Below, one piece after another: positions 9,044 to 17,611 of a DNA stretch of 64,000 nucleotides. The translations under genes and the position numbers were made by a program. The notes beneath the pieces are model-generated. The model ran no database searches. It had not been told where the DNA came from and saw only the letters and a program-made list of their open reading frames with translations. Position 1 is the first letter of the stretch, and each line of letters begins with the position of its first letter. The DNA comes from Polyangiaceae bacterium (GTDB lineage: Bacteria > Myxococcota_A > Polyangia > Polyangiales > Polyangiaceae), in NCBI GenBank assembly GCA_020633205.1, contig JACKEB010000019.1, positions 296,950-360,949 on the forward strand, read 5' to 3'.

Positions 9044-10107
9044 GCCGCGATACTTCCATTGCCCGAAACTCTGCCGCTGTGCTCGAGGTGCGGCGCCCAG
9101 CGCGGCTCCTCGATCCGGGCCTGTGCCTCACGTTGCGGCCCATGGGCTATCCAAAGTTCTTCGAGATGTATCGCGACGCCATCAAGAACACCTGGACCGT
9201 GGAGGAGGTCGACTTCTCCACGGACCTCGCTGACTTGAGTGGTAAGCTCAGCGCAGGGGAGCGGCACTTGATCGAGCGCCTGGTGGCCTTCTTTGCGACG
9301 GGTGATTCCATCGTCGCGAACAACCTGGTGCTGAACCTGTATCGCCATATCAACGCGCCGGAGGCGCGCATGTACCTCTCGCGCCAGCTTTACGAGGAGG
9401 CGCTCCATGTGCAGTTCTATCTCACGTTGCTGGATACCTATGTGCCATCACCAGAGGCGCGAACCCGAGCATTTTCTGCCGTGGAAAATATCCCATCGAT
9501 CCGCGCCAAAGCGGAGTTCTGCCTGAAGTGGCTCGAGACCACGAGCGAACTCCCGCGGCTCAGCACACACAGCGAGCGCCGGCAGTTCCTGCTCAATTTG
9601 ATCTGCTTCGCGGCTTGCGTTGAAGGTCTGTTCTTCTTCGCCGCGTTTGCCTACGTCTACTTTCTGCGCTCGAAGGGTCTGCTCCACGGCCTCGCCGGTG
9701 GGACCAACTGGGTGTTCCGCGACGAGAGCGCCCACATGGCGTTCGCGTTCGAAGTCGTCGCTCAGGTGCGCCGCGAGGAGCCCGAGCTCTTCGACGATCA
9801 GCTGGCAGCAGAGGTGAGTCAGATGCTGGAGGAAGCGATCGCGTGCGAGCTGCAGTTCGCCGAAGATTTGTTGACGGGCGCCTCGGGAGTCGCCGGCATG
9901 ACCACGACGGACATGCGGGCCTACCTCGAGTATTGTGCGGACCAACGTCTCGCCCAGCTCGGCCTGCCGAAGCGCTTCTTCAGCCGGAACCCGTTCCCCT
10001 TCATGGACCTGCAAGACGTTCAGGAGGTGACGAACTTTTTCGAGCGCCGCGTCTCCGCCTATCAAGTCGGGGTTACGGGCGAGGTCGAGCTAGACGCTGC
10101 TTTCTAG
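9040..10107 (+). CDS. nrdB: Class I ribonucleotide reductase, beta (R2) subunit
   Basis: 355-residue ferritin-like radical-generating subunit. Metal ligands can be assigned as D89 (TGDS), E120 and H123 (YEEALH), E195 (CVEGLFF), E229 and H232 (RDESAH). The residue four after H123 is Tyr127. The local sequence (RQLYEEALH) and numbering resemble the Chlamydia class Ic protein, which has Phe127 there, so this enzyme should use a tyrosyl radical. Start ATG 9040 overlaps the nrdA stop by 4 bp; the longer frame upstream lies inside nrdA and is rejected. Transcribed with nrdA. Confidence 0.96.
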   Translation: MSRDTSIARNSAAVLEVRRPARLLDPGLCLTLRPMGYPKFFEMYRDAIKNTWTVEEVDFSTDLADLSGKLSAGERHLIERLVAFFATGDSIVANNLVLNLYRHINAPEARMYLSRQLYEEALHVQFYLTLLDTYVPSPEARTRAFSAVENIPSIRAKAEFCLKWLETTSELPRLSTHSERRQFLLNLICFAACVEGLFFFAAFAYVYFLRSKGLLHGLAGGTNWVFRDESAHMAFAFEVVAQVRREEPELFDDQLAAEVSQMLEEAIACELQFAEDLLTGASGVAGMTTTDMRAYLEYCADQRLAQLGLPKRFFSRNPFPFMDLQDVQEVTNFFERRVSAYQVGVTGEVELDAAF

Positions 10108-10210
10108 CTGCTCCGCGCGGAGCGTCGCGGCACGACTGGCCTTGGGGCGCGTTTCGTGGTTCTGTTCCCGCCTCTGAAGCGCCCCAAGCTGCAATTCGGC
10201 AGTCGGGGGA

Positions 10211-10230
10211 GTGCCCAGTTCGCTGGGCAC
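10211..10230 (+). other. Perfect stem-loop with TTCG tetraloop before the second riboswitch
   Basis: GTGCCCAG-TTCG-CTGGGCAC is an 8-bp perfect stem closed by a UUCG tetraloop, about 105 nt after nrdB. No U-tract follows, so it is not a classic terminator. It may be a processing or stability element at the end of the nrdAB mRNA, or the outer stem of the adjacent riboswitch. Confidence 0.6.
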
Positions 10231-10400
10231 TCAAGGGAAGCTGGTGACTCGGCCACGAGCCGAGGAGTCCAGCGCGGAGCCGCCGCCGTAACTCCAAGTA
10301 CGAAGACTCAAAGAAGCCACTGGCAGCTCGCCCCACGCGAGCACCGGGAAGGCGAGTCAGAGTGAGAGGAGAAGCCGGAAGACCTGCTCGGAGCATCCCG
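10231..10400 (+). ncRNA. Second cobalamin riboswitch, upstream of a lipoprotein gene
   Basis: Conserved segments appear in the right order and spacing: AAGGGAAGCTGGTGA (10233-10247), the variant B12-box GCGGAGCCGCCGCCGTAA (10274-10291), GAAGCCACTGGC (10313-10324), CCGGGAAGGCG (10344-10354) and AGAAGCCGGAAGACCTGC (10369-10386). The copy is shorter than the nrdAB one. It lies about 65 nt before the GTG start of the lipoprotein, so control is probably at translation (Shine-Dalgarno occlusion) rather than by a terminator; I see no U-tract. Confidence 0.92.
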
Positions 10401-10452
10401 CGAAACGCGAGATGAAACCCCATCGAAGCGCGCGCTCGCTTCCGGAGGTTCC

Positions 10453-11733
10453 GTGTACAAGTATCTTCCGCAAACGCTCCTTCCGTTCCTCTTCACTCTA
10501 GCTGCCTGCGGCGTTCCCGAGCCTCCCGGTTCTACTGGAGGCGTAGACACCCAGGAGACCGAGTGCGGTCGCGGCCTCTTGGTGATTGGTTCCGACTATC
10601 AGTCGACGAACGTCTCACTGTTAGATCCCCAAGGCAACGTGCTCAGTAGCTCGTTCATCTCGTCGGCTAGTTCGGGGGTGAGGCTCAACGCTCCACTGAG
10701 CGGCGACGTCGTTGCGCCGAGCACGCGCTCAGTAGGCGACCGCGCTGTGCTGCTCGATCGCTACCCCACCGCCGTCATCACCTGGATCGATCTGCAAACC
10801 GCCAAGGTCACGGCGCAGCTCGGCATTGGCACGGGCTTCAGCGCGAACCCCCACGACTACGTGGAGCTGAGCCCGGAGCTCGCGGTGGTCAGCCGGTTCG
10901 AGCCGAACCCCAACGCAGGCAAGGAAGCCTTCGATGAAGGCAATGACCTCTTGCTCATCGATCCGTCCAAGCCTGCGATCATCGGACGCATCGACCTGAC
11001 GAGCGCGCTAGGTGCGAACGGCGCTGGCTACTTCCCGCGCCCCGACAAGTTGCGCGTCGTCGGCGATCAACTGTACGTGCTCGCCAGCGCCTACTCCGCC
11101 GACTTCAGCGACAGCCTCGAGTCCCGCATCGTGCGCGTCGACCTGCCGAGTCAGAGCGTCGGGGAAGTGCTGACGCTGAAAGGCCTGCATGGCTGCGCCG
11201 GGTTGGCTCTATCACCAAGCCAAACAGAGCTCGCCGTGAGTTGTTCTGGGCCGTTTGGGGGTGACGCGATCATCCCTGAAGGCAGCGGCCTCGCGCTGGT
11301 GAACATCGACGGCGAGCTCAGCCTCACGCGCAGCATCCCCGCCGGGGAAATCGCGACGGACCCACTGGCCTACTCCCTCGACTACGTCTCCGACGACACG
11401 CTGCTCTTCACCACCTTCGGGCGCTTCGATCCCGGCGGCTCGGCACGGCCCGATCGACTGATGCAGCTGAACTTGAACGACTCGAGCACCGAGGAGTTGC
11501 TGACGTCTGCCTCGGATCCCTTCACCCTGGGCGATGTGCGCTGCAACGCCGCCTGCGGCAGCTGCTTCCTTACGGATGCGGGTCGCGGCGGAGTGGTGCA
11601 TCGGTTTGGCTTCGAGGTGGAGAGCGCCGGAGCCCAGCAGCGCCTCGTGCGCCAGGGTCCGCTGACGCTCCAGGCCTCCACCAAGCCCGACAGTCAAATT
11701 GGCTTGCCACCGCGCTACCTCGGCGCATTCTGA
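10453..11733 (+). CDS. Cobalamin-riboswitch-controlled beta-propeller-like lipoprotein
   Basis: 426 residues. The signal peptide ends in the lipobox LAAC (Cys about 19), followed by a short linker. The mature part looks like a YVTN/WD-type beta-propeller, with recurring hydrophobic strand pairs and polar turns (LLVIGSDYQSTNVSLLDPQG, AVITWIDLQTAKVTAQLGIG, LRVVGDQLYVLASAY, ALSPSQTELAVSCSG). The GTG start follows GGAGG at a spacing of 5. I do not recognise a named family. Placement directly behind a B12 riboswitch suggests cobalamin capture at the cell surface; BtuG of Bacteroides is also a B12-regulated surface beta-propeller lipoprotein of similar size (analogy only). Lipid anchoring is secure and the function is inferred. 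Confidence 0.85.
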   Translation: MYKYLPQTLLPFLFTLAACGVPEPPGSTGGVDTQETECGRGLLVIGSDYQSTNVSLLDPQGNVLSSSFISSASSGVRLNAPLSGDVVAPSTRSVGDRAVLLDRYPTAVITWIDLQTAKVTAQLGIGTGFSANPHDYVELSPELAVVSRFEPNPNAGKEAFDEGNDLLLIDPSKPAIIGRIDLTSALGANGAGYFPRPDKLRVVGDQLYVLASAYSADFSDSLESRIVRVDLPSQSVGEVLTLKGLHGCAGLALSPSQTELAVSCSGPFGGDAIIPEGSGLALVNIDGELSLTRSIPAGEIATDPLAYSLDYVSDDTLLFTTFGRFDPGGSARPDRLMQLNLNDSSTEELLTSASDPFTLGDVRCNAACGSCFLTDAGRGGVVHRFGFEVESAGAQQRLVRQGPLTLQASTKPDSQIGLPPRYLGAF

Positions 11734-11739
11734 AGCCTG

Positions 11740-12492
11740 ATGGACGAAGCGAGCACCTGGACACCCCAGTCGCTGCAGGTGCTCGCCGAGGACGAACACT
11801 GGGTCGTCATCGACAAGCCATCGGGCCTGTTGGTGCATCCCGGCTGGGCCAAGGAGAAGCCAACCGCGCTTCATTTGGTGCGCGATCGTGTCGGGTGTCA
11901 TGTGTACCCCGCGCATCGCTTGGATCGCGCGACCAGCGGCGTGCTCGTCTTCGCGAAATCACCCGAGAGCGCGTCCTGCCTGGGTCAAGCCTTCGCAGAG
12001 GGTCAGATCAAGAAGCGCTACCTCGCGCTGGTGCGCGGCGAACCGAAGGATCAGCTGATCGATCATCCGCTTCCACGGGGGGAGGACAAGGCCGGGCCGC
12101 GCGTCGCCGCGCGCACGCTAGTGCGGCGCCTCAGTAGCGCCACGCTCGAGTGCGAGTTGAACGGCTATCCGGTGCGCTACTCGCTGGTGGAAGCGCTGCC
12201 CGAGACAGGCAGGTTGCACCAGATCCGCAGGCACCTGAAGCACGCAGGGCACCCCATCCTGGGGGACGTGCGCTACGGCAAGGGGGACCACAATCGACTG
12301 TGCCGCGACCGATTCGGGCTGCACCGACTCGCGTTGCACGCAGCCGACCTGTGGCTCCCTCACCCCCAAACTCGAGTGATCGAACACTTCTCCGCGAAGC
12401 TACCGGAGGACCTTGGCTCACCACTCGAGAAGCTAGGCATGAACCTTACGGCGATTCCTCCAGGAAAGGATCCGCGAGCTTCGGGTTCGTGA
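11740..12492 (+). CDS. truC: RluA-family pseudouridine synthase (tRNA pseudouridine-65 synthase type)
   Basis: 250 residues. Motif I is LAEDEHWVVIDKPSGLLVHP and the catalytic aspartate lies in HRLDRATSGVLVFA. The conserved ETGRLHQIRRHLKHAGHPILGD segment follows. The short form without an S4 domain and the LLVHPGW start are typical of TruC, which isomerises U65 of tRNA; assignment within the RluA family is less certain than the family itself. Its 3' end overlaps the convergent mbnH gene by 47 bp. The start lies 6 nt after the lipoprotein gene, so it may be cotranscribed with it. Confidence 0.9.
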   Translation: MDEASTWTPQSLQVLAEDEHWVVIDKPSGLLVHPGWAKEKPTALHLVRDRVGCHVYPAHRLDRATSGVLVFAKSPESASCLGQAFAEGQIKKRYLALVRGEPKDQLIDHPLPRGEDKAGPRVAARTLVRRLSSATLECELNGYPVRYSLVEALPETGRLHQIRRHLKHAGHPILGDVRYGKGDHNRLCRDRFGLHRLALHAADLWLPHPQTRVIEHFSAKLPEDLGSPLEKLGMNLTAIPPGKDPRASGS

Positions 12493-13606
12493 GCAACGAC
12501 TCGTCAGTGAGCGCGTTGAGGAAGGCGATCACGTCTTGGATCTCCTGCTCGTTGATCTCGAAGCCTCGCACCAGGCCTGATTTGAGCGGGCTGAGGCGGC
12601 CGTCCCCCGCATACGGGCCGCTCTCCGTCACGGTTCCGCCGCGGGAGTAGTGCAAGATCACATCGCGCAGCGTCGGCAAGCTGCCGTCGTGCATGTATGG
12701 CGCGGTGAGCGCGACGTTGCGCAAGCTCGACGGGCGAAACATGCCGCGGTCTTTCGGGTTCAGCGTCAGCTCGTAGAGGCCTTGATCGTAGCTCGGGTAG
12801 CTACCATCACCTCCGACGTTGTAGAGCCCGTTGTTGAAGAAGGGGTACTGGATGGTGCCGGGCGTGGTGTTGGCGTCGTGGTACGACACGCTGAACAACA
12901 CGCCGTGGTGGCAGTGAAAGCACTCGAGGCGCTCGCCATTGAACAACGACAAGCCTCGCCGCTGGCTCTCATCGAGAGCGCTCTCGTCACCGTTCTTGTA
13001 GCGATCGTAGGCAGAGTCGCCGCTGATGATCGTGCGAACGAAGCTCGCGAGGGCCATCACGACTTTGTTCACCGTCGCACCCGACTCGCTCCTGGGGAAG
13101 GCCGCCGTGAAGAGTTCCTGATAGCGCGCATCCCCATCGAAGCGCGCGAGCACCTCATCCACATTGCCGTCGCTCACCCCCAGCTCCACTGGATTATCCG
13201 CACGGATAGGCACAGGGATCTGGTCTTCCAGGCTCAAGAGGCCGTTGTTCGACCACGTAAGGGTGCTGTGGTAACCGACGTTGGCGAGGCCGGGGCTGTT
13301 GCGATTGAGCGTCTGCCCCGTGGAGCCTTGGGGCAGTCGCAACCCGTCGGCAAAAGCTAGCTCCTGGTGATGGCAGCTCGAGCAGCTCTGCGTCTGATTG
13401 CCCGAGAGCCGCTTGTCGTAGAACAGGAAGCGGCCGAGCTTTATCTTCTCTGCGGTGAGCGGGTTCGACTCGGGGATCGCCGGTAGCTCGAAGCGTGGAG
13501 GCAGGTCGAGGAGTTCGCGCACGCTGGCGCCGCTGTCGTTCTTGTCGTCGCTCGAGCACCCAGCGAACGCCGAAGCGACCAGCAGCGCAGCAGCGACGCG
13601 CCTCAT
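12446..13606 (-). CDS. mbnH: MbnH-type di-haem cytochrome c peroxidase-like enzyme, lipoprotein
   Basis: 386-residue MauG/CcpA-superfamily protein with two haem c motifs, CSSCH near residue 75 and CFHCH near residue 230. The N-terminal lipobox is FAGC. MbnH enzymes oxidise a tryptophan of the partner MbnP to kynurenine, creating part of a copper site. The gene starts inside the stop of mbnP (ATGA overlap), the usual arrangement for this pair. It is predicted to act in the periplasm, tethered to a membrane. The family is secure; the exact reaction is inferred from the pairing. Confidence 0.9.
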   Translation of the reverse strand: MRRVAAALLVASAFAGCSSDDKNDSGASVRELLDLPPRFELPAIPESNPLTAEKIKLGRFLFYDKRLSGNQTQSCSSCHHQELAFADGLRLPQGSTGQTLNRNSPGLANVGYHSTLTWSNNGLLSLEDQIPVPIRADNPVELGVSDGNVDEVLARFDGDARYQELFTAAFPRSESGATVNKVVMALASFVRTIISGDSAYDRYKNGDESALDESQRRGLSLFNGERLECFHCHHGVLFSVSYHDANTTPGTIQYPFFNNGLYNVGGDGSYPSYDQGLYELTLNPKDRGMFRPSSLRNVALTAPYMHDGSLPTLRDVILHYSRGGTVTESGPYAGDGRLSPLKSGLVRGFEINEQEIQDVIAFLNALTDESLLTNPKLADPFLEESP

Positions 13607-14568
13607 TTCATTCCGAACACGGTGTTGAGCTTGGAGTCAGCGACCCCGGTATCAAGACTCAGCCCGAGCTTCGGGAAGATCGCAGCGCAGTCCGTCTGCG
13701 ACGGCATCGAGTGGCACGCGACTCCCGGGCCTTCCCCGATCACTTCCTTCGTCTCGCTGTCCAGGATCGGTACGCGGAAATCCTGCCCTTCGAACACCTT
13801 GCGCACGTCGATGGTCACGACCGACGAATCGAGGTTGAAGTCACCGAGGCCCACACCGGGCGTGTTGACGAAGCTGCAGCTATCGCGATCCGAGAGCGCG
13901 CTGCCGCCCATGGGACCGCAGTCGCGGCTACCGACGTGGACATACGCATCGCCATTGCCATCGCTCGCCTCCACCGCCGCATTGAGCACGAAGTGGCGGT
14001 AGCCCGAAGCCCAGTTCCAGTACATCTCGTTGAGGGGGGAGGGCGCGCTCTCCTCGGTGTTGACGGCGATCACCTCCTTCATCAGCTGCTGAGGAACGCC
14101 CACATCGAAGACGACGCTGCTCACCTTTTCGGGGAACGTCAGGCCCGTGATCGCGCTGTTGGTGCGCGCCGTACCTTCGGCGAACGCGACCGAAGAGCTC
14201 GTACAGCTCCCCTCGGTGTTGCCGGTCAAGTCGATGAGCACGACTGAGCCGGAGTCGCTGACGTACTGAAACTCGTTCTCGTCGAGCTCCATTTCCACGG
14301 GGTCTCCCGCCTCGGTGTAGAAGCGGATGTTACTCACGTAGAAACGTAGGTCGCTGACACCAACCTTCACGTCGCCCGTGGTTCCGAGTCCAGACATCTG
14401 GTCCGTGCAACCAACCGGTTGATCACCATCCACTGCGGCGAAGCTGAGGGCGAAGGCAGACTGCGCGGGAGCGGCCTCGCCGTCGTCGTCACTCCCGCAG
14501 CCCGCGAGGAGCAGAGCGGAAGCAGCCAGGAGGGGGAGAGTAACGGAGGGTGTAACACGATTTTTCAT
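13603..14568 (-). CDS. mbnP: MbnP-type copper-binding lipoprotein
   Basis: 321 residues from the ATG at 14568, with signal peptide and lipobox LLAGC. The frame is open further upstream but that part lacks the signal peptide. Family features include the early Cys pair (QPVGCTDQMSGLG), VSDLRFYVSNIRFY, and the Trp/Tyr-rich MYWNWASGYRHFVL segment that contains the tryptophan converted to kynurenine in studied homologues. Followed directly by mbnH. No methanobactin genes are nearby, so this is one of the stand-alone MbnPH pairs, probably for periplasmic copper binding. Confidence 0.9.
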   Translation of the reverse strand: MKNRVTPSVTLPLLAASALLLAGCGSDDDGEAAPAQSAFALSFAAVDGDQPVGCTDQMSGLGTTGDVKVGVSDLRFYVSNIRFYTEAGDPVEMELDENEFQYVSDSGSVVLIDLTGNTEGSCTSSSVAFAEGTARTNSAITGLTFPEKVSSVVFDVGVPQQLMKEVIAVNTEESAPSPLNEMYWNWASGYRHFVLNAAVEASDGNGDAYVHVGSRDCGPMGGSALSDRDSCSFVNTPGVGLGDFNLDSSVVTIDVRKVFEGQDFRVPILDSETKEVIGEGPGVACHSMPSQTDCAAIFPKLGLSLDTGVADSKLNTVFGMK

Positions 14569-14814
14569 AGGCGTGTCACCAGGGTATACTGGGGTCCAAG
14601 GTTTGGTCGAGCGGCAGTTTGTCGCGACGCGCGCGGGCCCCATCGCGGCGCTGACGCCACGCTGGCTTTTCCCCGAGGAAGTCACAGGCTCGGCTCGCCA
14701 ACGGCGGAAGCGTGCGAAATCTTTTCGGAGGAGAAATCCGAGTCGATACGGAGCGGCGTACTGCAAACCCATGAAAATGGGCTCCCCTCGCCTTCGCCGC
14801 TCCGTCGCGGCTGA

Positions 14815-15144
14815 CTACTCGCCGACGGCGGGCTTCAGCACCGGGTAGCGAACCGGGCGCGGACCGGCGGGGCGCACAGCGCACTTGCTAATGCTTGGAC
14901 CAACCAGGCCAGGCATGCTGCCGAGCAGCGCGAAGAACTCGTCGCGAGCTGCGCCGGTGAGGCGCTCGGAGCAGAGCCGAGCGACGTGGGGGTTGCGACG
15001 CGCTTGTCGCACCATTTGAGCCACGCGCGGGGTGACCTGGGTGGAACAACGAGAGCAGAGCTCGTTGTCGAGGTGACGGGTGGCCAGGCAAACCGAACAA
15101 CGGCCAACCTGCGCGAGTGGGGTGTTGGGGTCGAATGCAGCCAT
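14815..15144 (-). CDS. Small zinc-ribbon protein, function unknown
   Basis: 109 residues from ATG 15144, chosen because CAGGAG lies 6 nt upstream; a TTG at 15225 would lengthen it. Near the N-terminus is a CxxC-x11-CxxC zinc ribbon (CSVCLATRHLDNELCSRC). The rest is a basic helical stretch (VAQMVRQARRNPHVARLC) and a Pro-rich tail. It might bind nucleic acid or protein. It resembles NrdR only in having a zinc ribbon; there is no ATP-cone. A perfect NrdR-box-like palindrome lies about 90 bp upstream. Confidence 0.6.
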   Translation of the reverse strand: MAAFDPNTPLAQVGRCSVCLATRHLDNELCSRCSTQVTPRVAQMVRQARRNPHVARLCSERLTGAARDEFFALLGSMPGLVGPSISKCAVRPAGPRPVRYPVLKPAVGE

Positions 15145-15230
15145 GCAGGGCTCCTGACACGCTCGAAGGGCCTCGGCCAAAACTTCGACTTTGTTAAGGA
15201 TTTTGCCGTCGGCCCTTAACTTCAATAAGT

Positions 15231-15246
15231 CCCCAACATGTTGGGG
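15231..15246. promoter_or_regulatory. Perfect palindrome CCCCAACATGTTGGGG, NrdR-box-like
   Basis: 16-bp perfect inverted repeat. It matches every invariant position of the NrdR box and shares CCCCAA-AT-TTG with the elements before nrdA in this window. It lies in the 270-bp gap between the zinc-ribbon gene and the YdcF-like gene, presumably in the promoter of the former. It is a single copy, whereas NrdR normally uses two. Confidence 0.5.
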
Positions 15247-15415
15247 TATGGATCTCGCTCACCCCTAGATGCACGACACGCGAGCGATACATTCCTGCGC
15301 GGAAAGAATTTTCCACCTGGACTTAGTCTGACCCCTAGCCGCGAGGAAATGACTTGCGTGCGCGCTGTAATTCTCGGAGGGCAGCTCAGGAAAGCACCCA
15401 CACCGAGCCTGCGCG

Positions 15416-16183
15416 CTACGTCCGGAGCAAGCCCAGTGCCTCGTGAATCACCAGATCCATACGCCACAGCGCATCGCTCGAGGGCAGCACCTTCCAGCTC
15501 AACGCCGACTCGTAGGCAACGGGGAAGGGCGTCACCTGAAGTCCTTCCTCACGGAAATAAGCTTCGGCGCGCTTCATATGGGTCGCGCTGGTCACCAGCA
15601 CCACCTGCTTGACCTCTGGGTGTCCGTCCAAGATGCGCTTGCTGTTCTTGGCGTTGTCCCGCGTCGAGTGCGCATCAGGATCGAAGAGGATGCGATCCCG
15701 TGGCACGCCGAGCTCTACCAAGAGGTCCGCCATGCCATCCACGTACTCCTGATGGATCCCCGTCACGACCACCCAGCGAAAGCCGTGTTCGCGATAGGCG
15801 CGCGCCGCTCCGATCAGCCGTCCCTGGGTCACGCCATCCAGCGTCTCCGCGTCAGGCACCCAGGAGTACACGTTGCGTGAGCCGCCGGAGAGCACGACCA
15901 AGGCTCGCTCATCGGCCGGTGCGTGCAACGCCTGTCCCAAATTCACTGGTGGTGGCTGCAGACGGCGCAAGCACAGGCTCGCCATCCAAGGGCTGCTCAT
16001 CAGCCACAGCGACGCCACACCGCACCACGCGGCAACCAGCGCGATACGCTGCGCCTTGGCCGACTGCTTCCAAGAAGCGCGCGTCAGCCAGGTGAGCGGG
16101 ACAATTCCCAGCACCAGGCCAAGCAGCAGCGGATCGAAGAGGCGGGACAGCACCCGTGGAAGCTTACATACGGCGCGCGGCAA
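15416..16183 (-). CDS. YdcF/SanA-like DUF218 membrane protein
   Basis: 255 residues. Two N-terminal membrane segments (about 15-33 and 45-65) precede a DUF218 domain with ALVVLSGGSRN, RLIGAARAYREHGFRWVVVTG, the acidic-basic motif STRDNAKNSKRIL, and VLVTSATHMKRAEAYF. The family is linked to envelope polysaccharide and lipid carrier functions (ElyC, SanA), but the reaction is unknown. The gene stands alone between nhaD and the zinc-ribbon gene on the same strand. Confidence 0.85.
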   Translation of the reverse strand: MPRAVCKLPRVLSRLFDPLLLGLVLGIVPLTWLTRASWKQSAKAQRIALVAAWCGVASLWLMSSPWMASLCLRRLQPPPVNLGQALHAPADERALVVLSGGSRNVYSWVPDAETLDGVTQGRLIGAARAYREHGFRWVVVTGIHQEYVDGMADLLVELGVPRDRILFDPDAHSTRDNAKNSKRILDGHPEVKQVVLVTSATHMKRAEAYFREEGLQVTPFPVAYESALSWKVLPSSDALWRMDLVIHEALGLLRT

Positions 16184-16204
16184 TCAAGGCCGCGCTACGT
16201 CAGC

Positions 16205-17611
16205 CTAAAAGGTCGAGCTGTTGATCACCAAGTGGAGCCCAATCGCCACGGCGTACCCAAGCGCGATCACCGGCGTCCACTTGAGGTGTGCGGAGAACGT
16301 ATAGGCGCCGCGGCTCTGACCCATCAGAGCGACGCCCGCAGCGGAGCCGACGCTCAGCAAGCTGCCGCCGATGCCGGCGGTGAGCGTGACCAAGAGCCAC
16401 TGCCCGATGCTCATCTCCGGATGCATGGAGAGCACCGCAAACATCACAGGGATGTTGTCGATCACGGAGCTCAAGACGCCAACTCCCACGTTCGCCTTGG
16501 TGGCGCCGAGGCTGTGGTACATGAACCCGCTCATCACGTCGAGGTAGCCCATCAGGCTCAGGGCCCCGACGCACATCACGACGCCATAGAAGAAAATCAG
16601 CGTGTCCCACTCGGAGCGCGCGAGGTGACCGTAGACGTCGAAGGGCATGAAGGAGCCCATCTCCTGGTTGGCCTTCACCTCGTCTTCGCTCATCTGGTAC
16701 TTGTTCGCGATGTACTCGGTCTTGTAGCTCCGCTTCAGGTAGTGCCCAAAGAAGCCGAGGTACGCCATGCCTGCGAGCATGCCCATCACGGGAGGCAGGT
16801 GGAATGCCGAGTGGAAAACCACCGCGGTGATGATGGTGAGGATGAACAGTCCGACGATGCGCAGCGCACCGCGCTTCATCATCACGTCTTCACCCGTGGC
16901 CTCAGGCACGCGGTTTGGCACGGTGAAGCTCATGATCGCCGCGGGCAGCACCCAGCTGACGAGGGACGGCGGGAACAGGCGGAAGAAGTCGTAGATATGT
17001 ACAACGCCCTTCTGCCAGACCATCAACGTCGTGATGTCGCCGAACGGGCTGAACGCGCCACCCGCGTTGGCCGCGACGACGATGTTCGTGCAGGCGGTCG
17101 CCACGAAGCGCCTGTCGTCGCCCGCAACCGCGAGCACCACCGCACACATCAAGAGGGCGGTGGTCAGGTTGTCCGCGATGGGCGAAATACAAAACGACAG
17201 CGCGCCTGTGAGCCAGAAGCCTTTCCGCAGGGTAAATTTGCGACGAGACATCCAGGAGCGCAACGCGTCGAACACCCGCCGCTCTTCCATCGCGTTGACG
17301 TAGGTCATCGCGACCATCAGAAAGAGCATCAGCTCGGCGTATTCGAGCAGGTTGTGTCGCGCGGCTTCTTCAACGACCTCTGGCTTGCCGTGGCCGTGGT
17401 AAGCGATCGCCGTCAGCACCCACATGATCGCCGCAGCAGCGAGCACTGGCTTGCTCTTCAAGAGGTGCGTGCGCTCCTCGAAGACGACGAGGAGGTAGCC
17501 GATGACGAACACCGCCAGGCCCACGTAGCCCGCCCAGTGGGTGGTGAGGTTCAGACGATCCGCGGCGTCCACCGACGCCAGAAGTAAGCCAGACATAGAG
17601 AGCGCCAACAC
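16205..17611 (-). CDS. nhaD: NhaD-type Na+/H+ antiporter
   Basis: 468-residue inner-membrane protein with about 12 membrane segments. Signature stretches of the NhaD/ArsB-like ion transporter superfamily are ISPIADNLTTALLMC, ACTNIVVAANAGGAFSPFGDITTLM and, near the C-terminus, SSVIDNIPVMFA with GGSLLSVGSAAGVALMG. These inverted repeats hold the Asp/Asn and Ser/Thr residues used for sodium-proton exchange. The start is a GTG at 17611; an ATG five codons later is also possible. No partner genes are apparent. Confidence 0.93.
   Translation of the reverse strand: MLALSMSGLLLASVDAADRLNLTTHWAGYVGLAVFVIGYLLVVFEERTHLLKSKPVLAAAAIMWVLTAIAYHGHGKPEVVEEAARHNLLEYAELMLFLMVAMTYVNAMEERRVFDALRSWMSRRKFTLRKGFWLTGALSFCISPIADNLTTALLMCAVVLAVAGDDRRFVATACTNIVVAANAGGAFSPFGDITTLMVWQKGVVHIYDFFRLFPPSLVSWVLPAAIMSFTVPNRVPEATGEDVMMKRGALRIVGLFILTIITAVVFHSAFHLPPVMGMLAGMAYLGFFGHYLKRSYKTEYIANKYQMSEDEVKANQEMGSFMPFDVYGHLARSEWDTLIFFYGVVMCVGALSLMGYLDVMSGFMYHSLGATKANVGVGVLSSVIDNIPVMFAVLSMHPEMSIGQWLLVTLTAGIGGSLLSVGSAAGVALMGQSRGAYTFSAHLKWTPVIALGYAVAIGLHLVINSSTF

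Noticed and set aside
14815..15144. NrdR itself, because of the zinc ribbon and the nearby NrdR-like palindrome
   Set aside because: The protein lacks the ATP-cone and the NrdR zinc-finger sequence, and the Cys spacing differs.
15923..17587. 554-codon plus-strand open frame over nhaD
   Set aside because: Antisense to the NhaD antiporter. Its composition (many His, Arg, Glu, Asp) mirrors complemented hydrophobic codons, and it has no recognisable domain.
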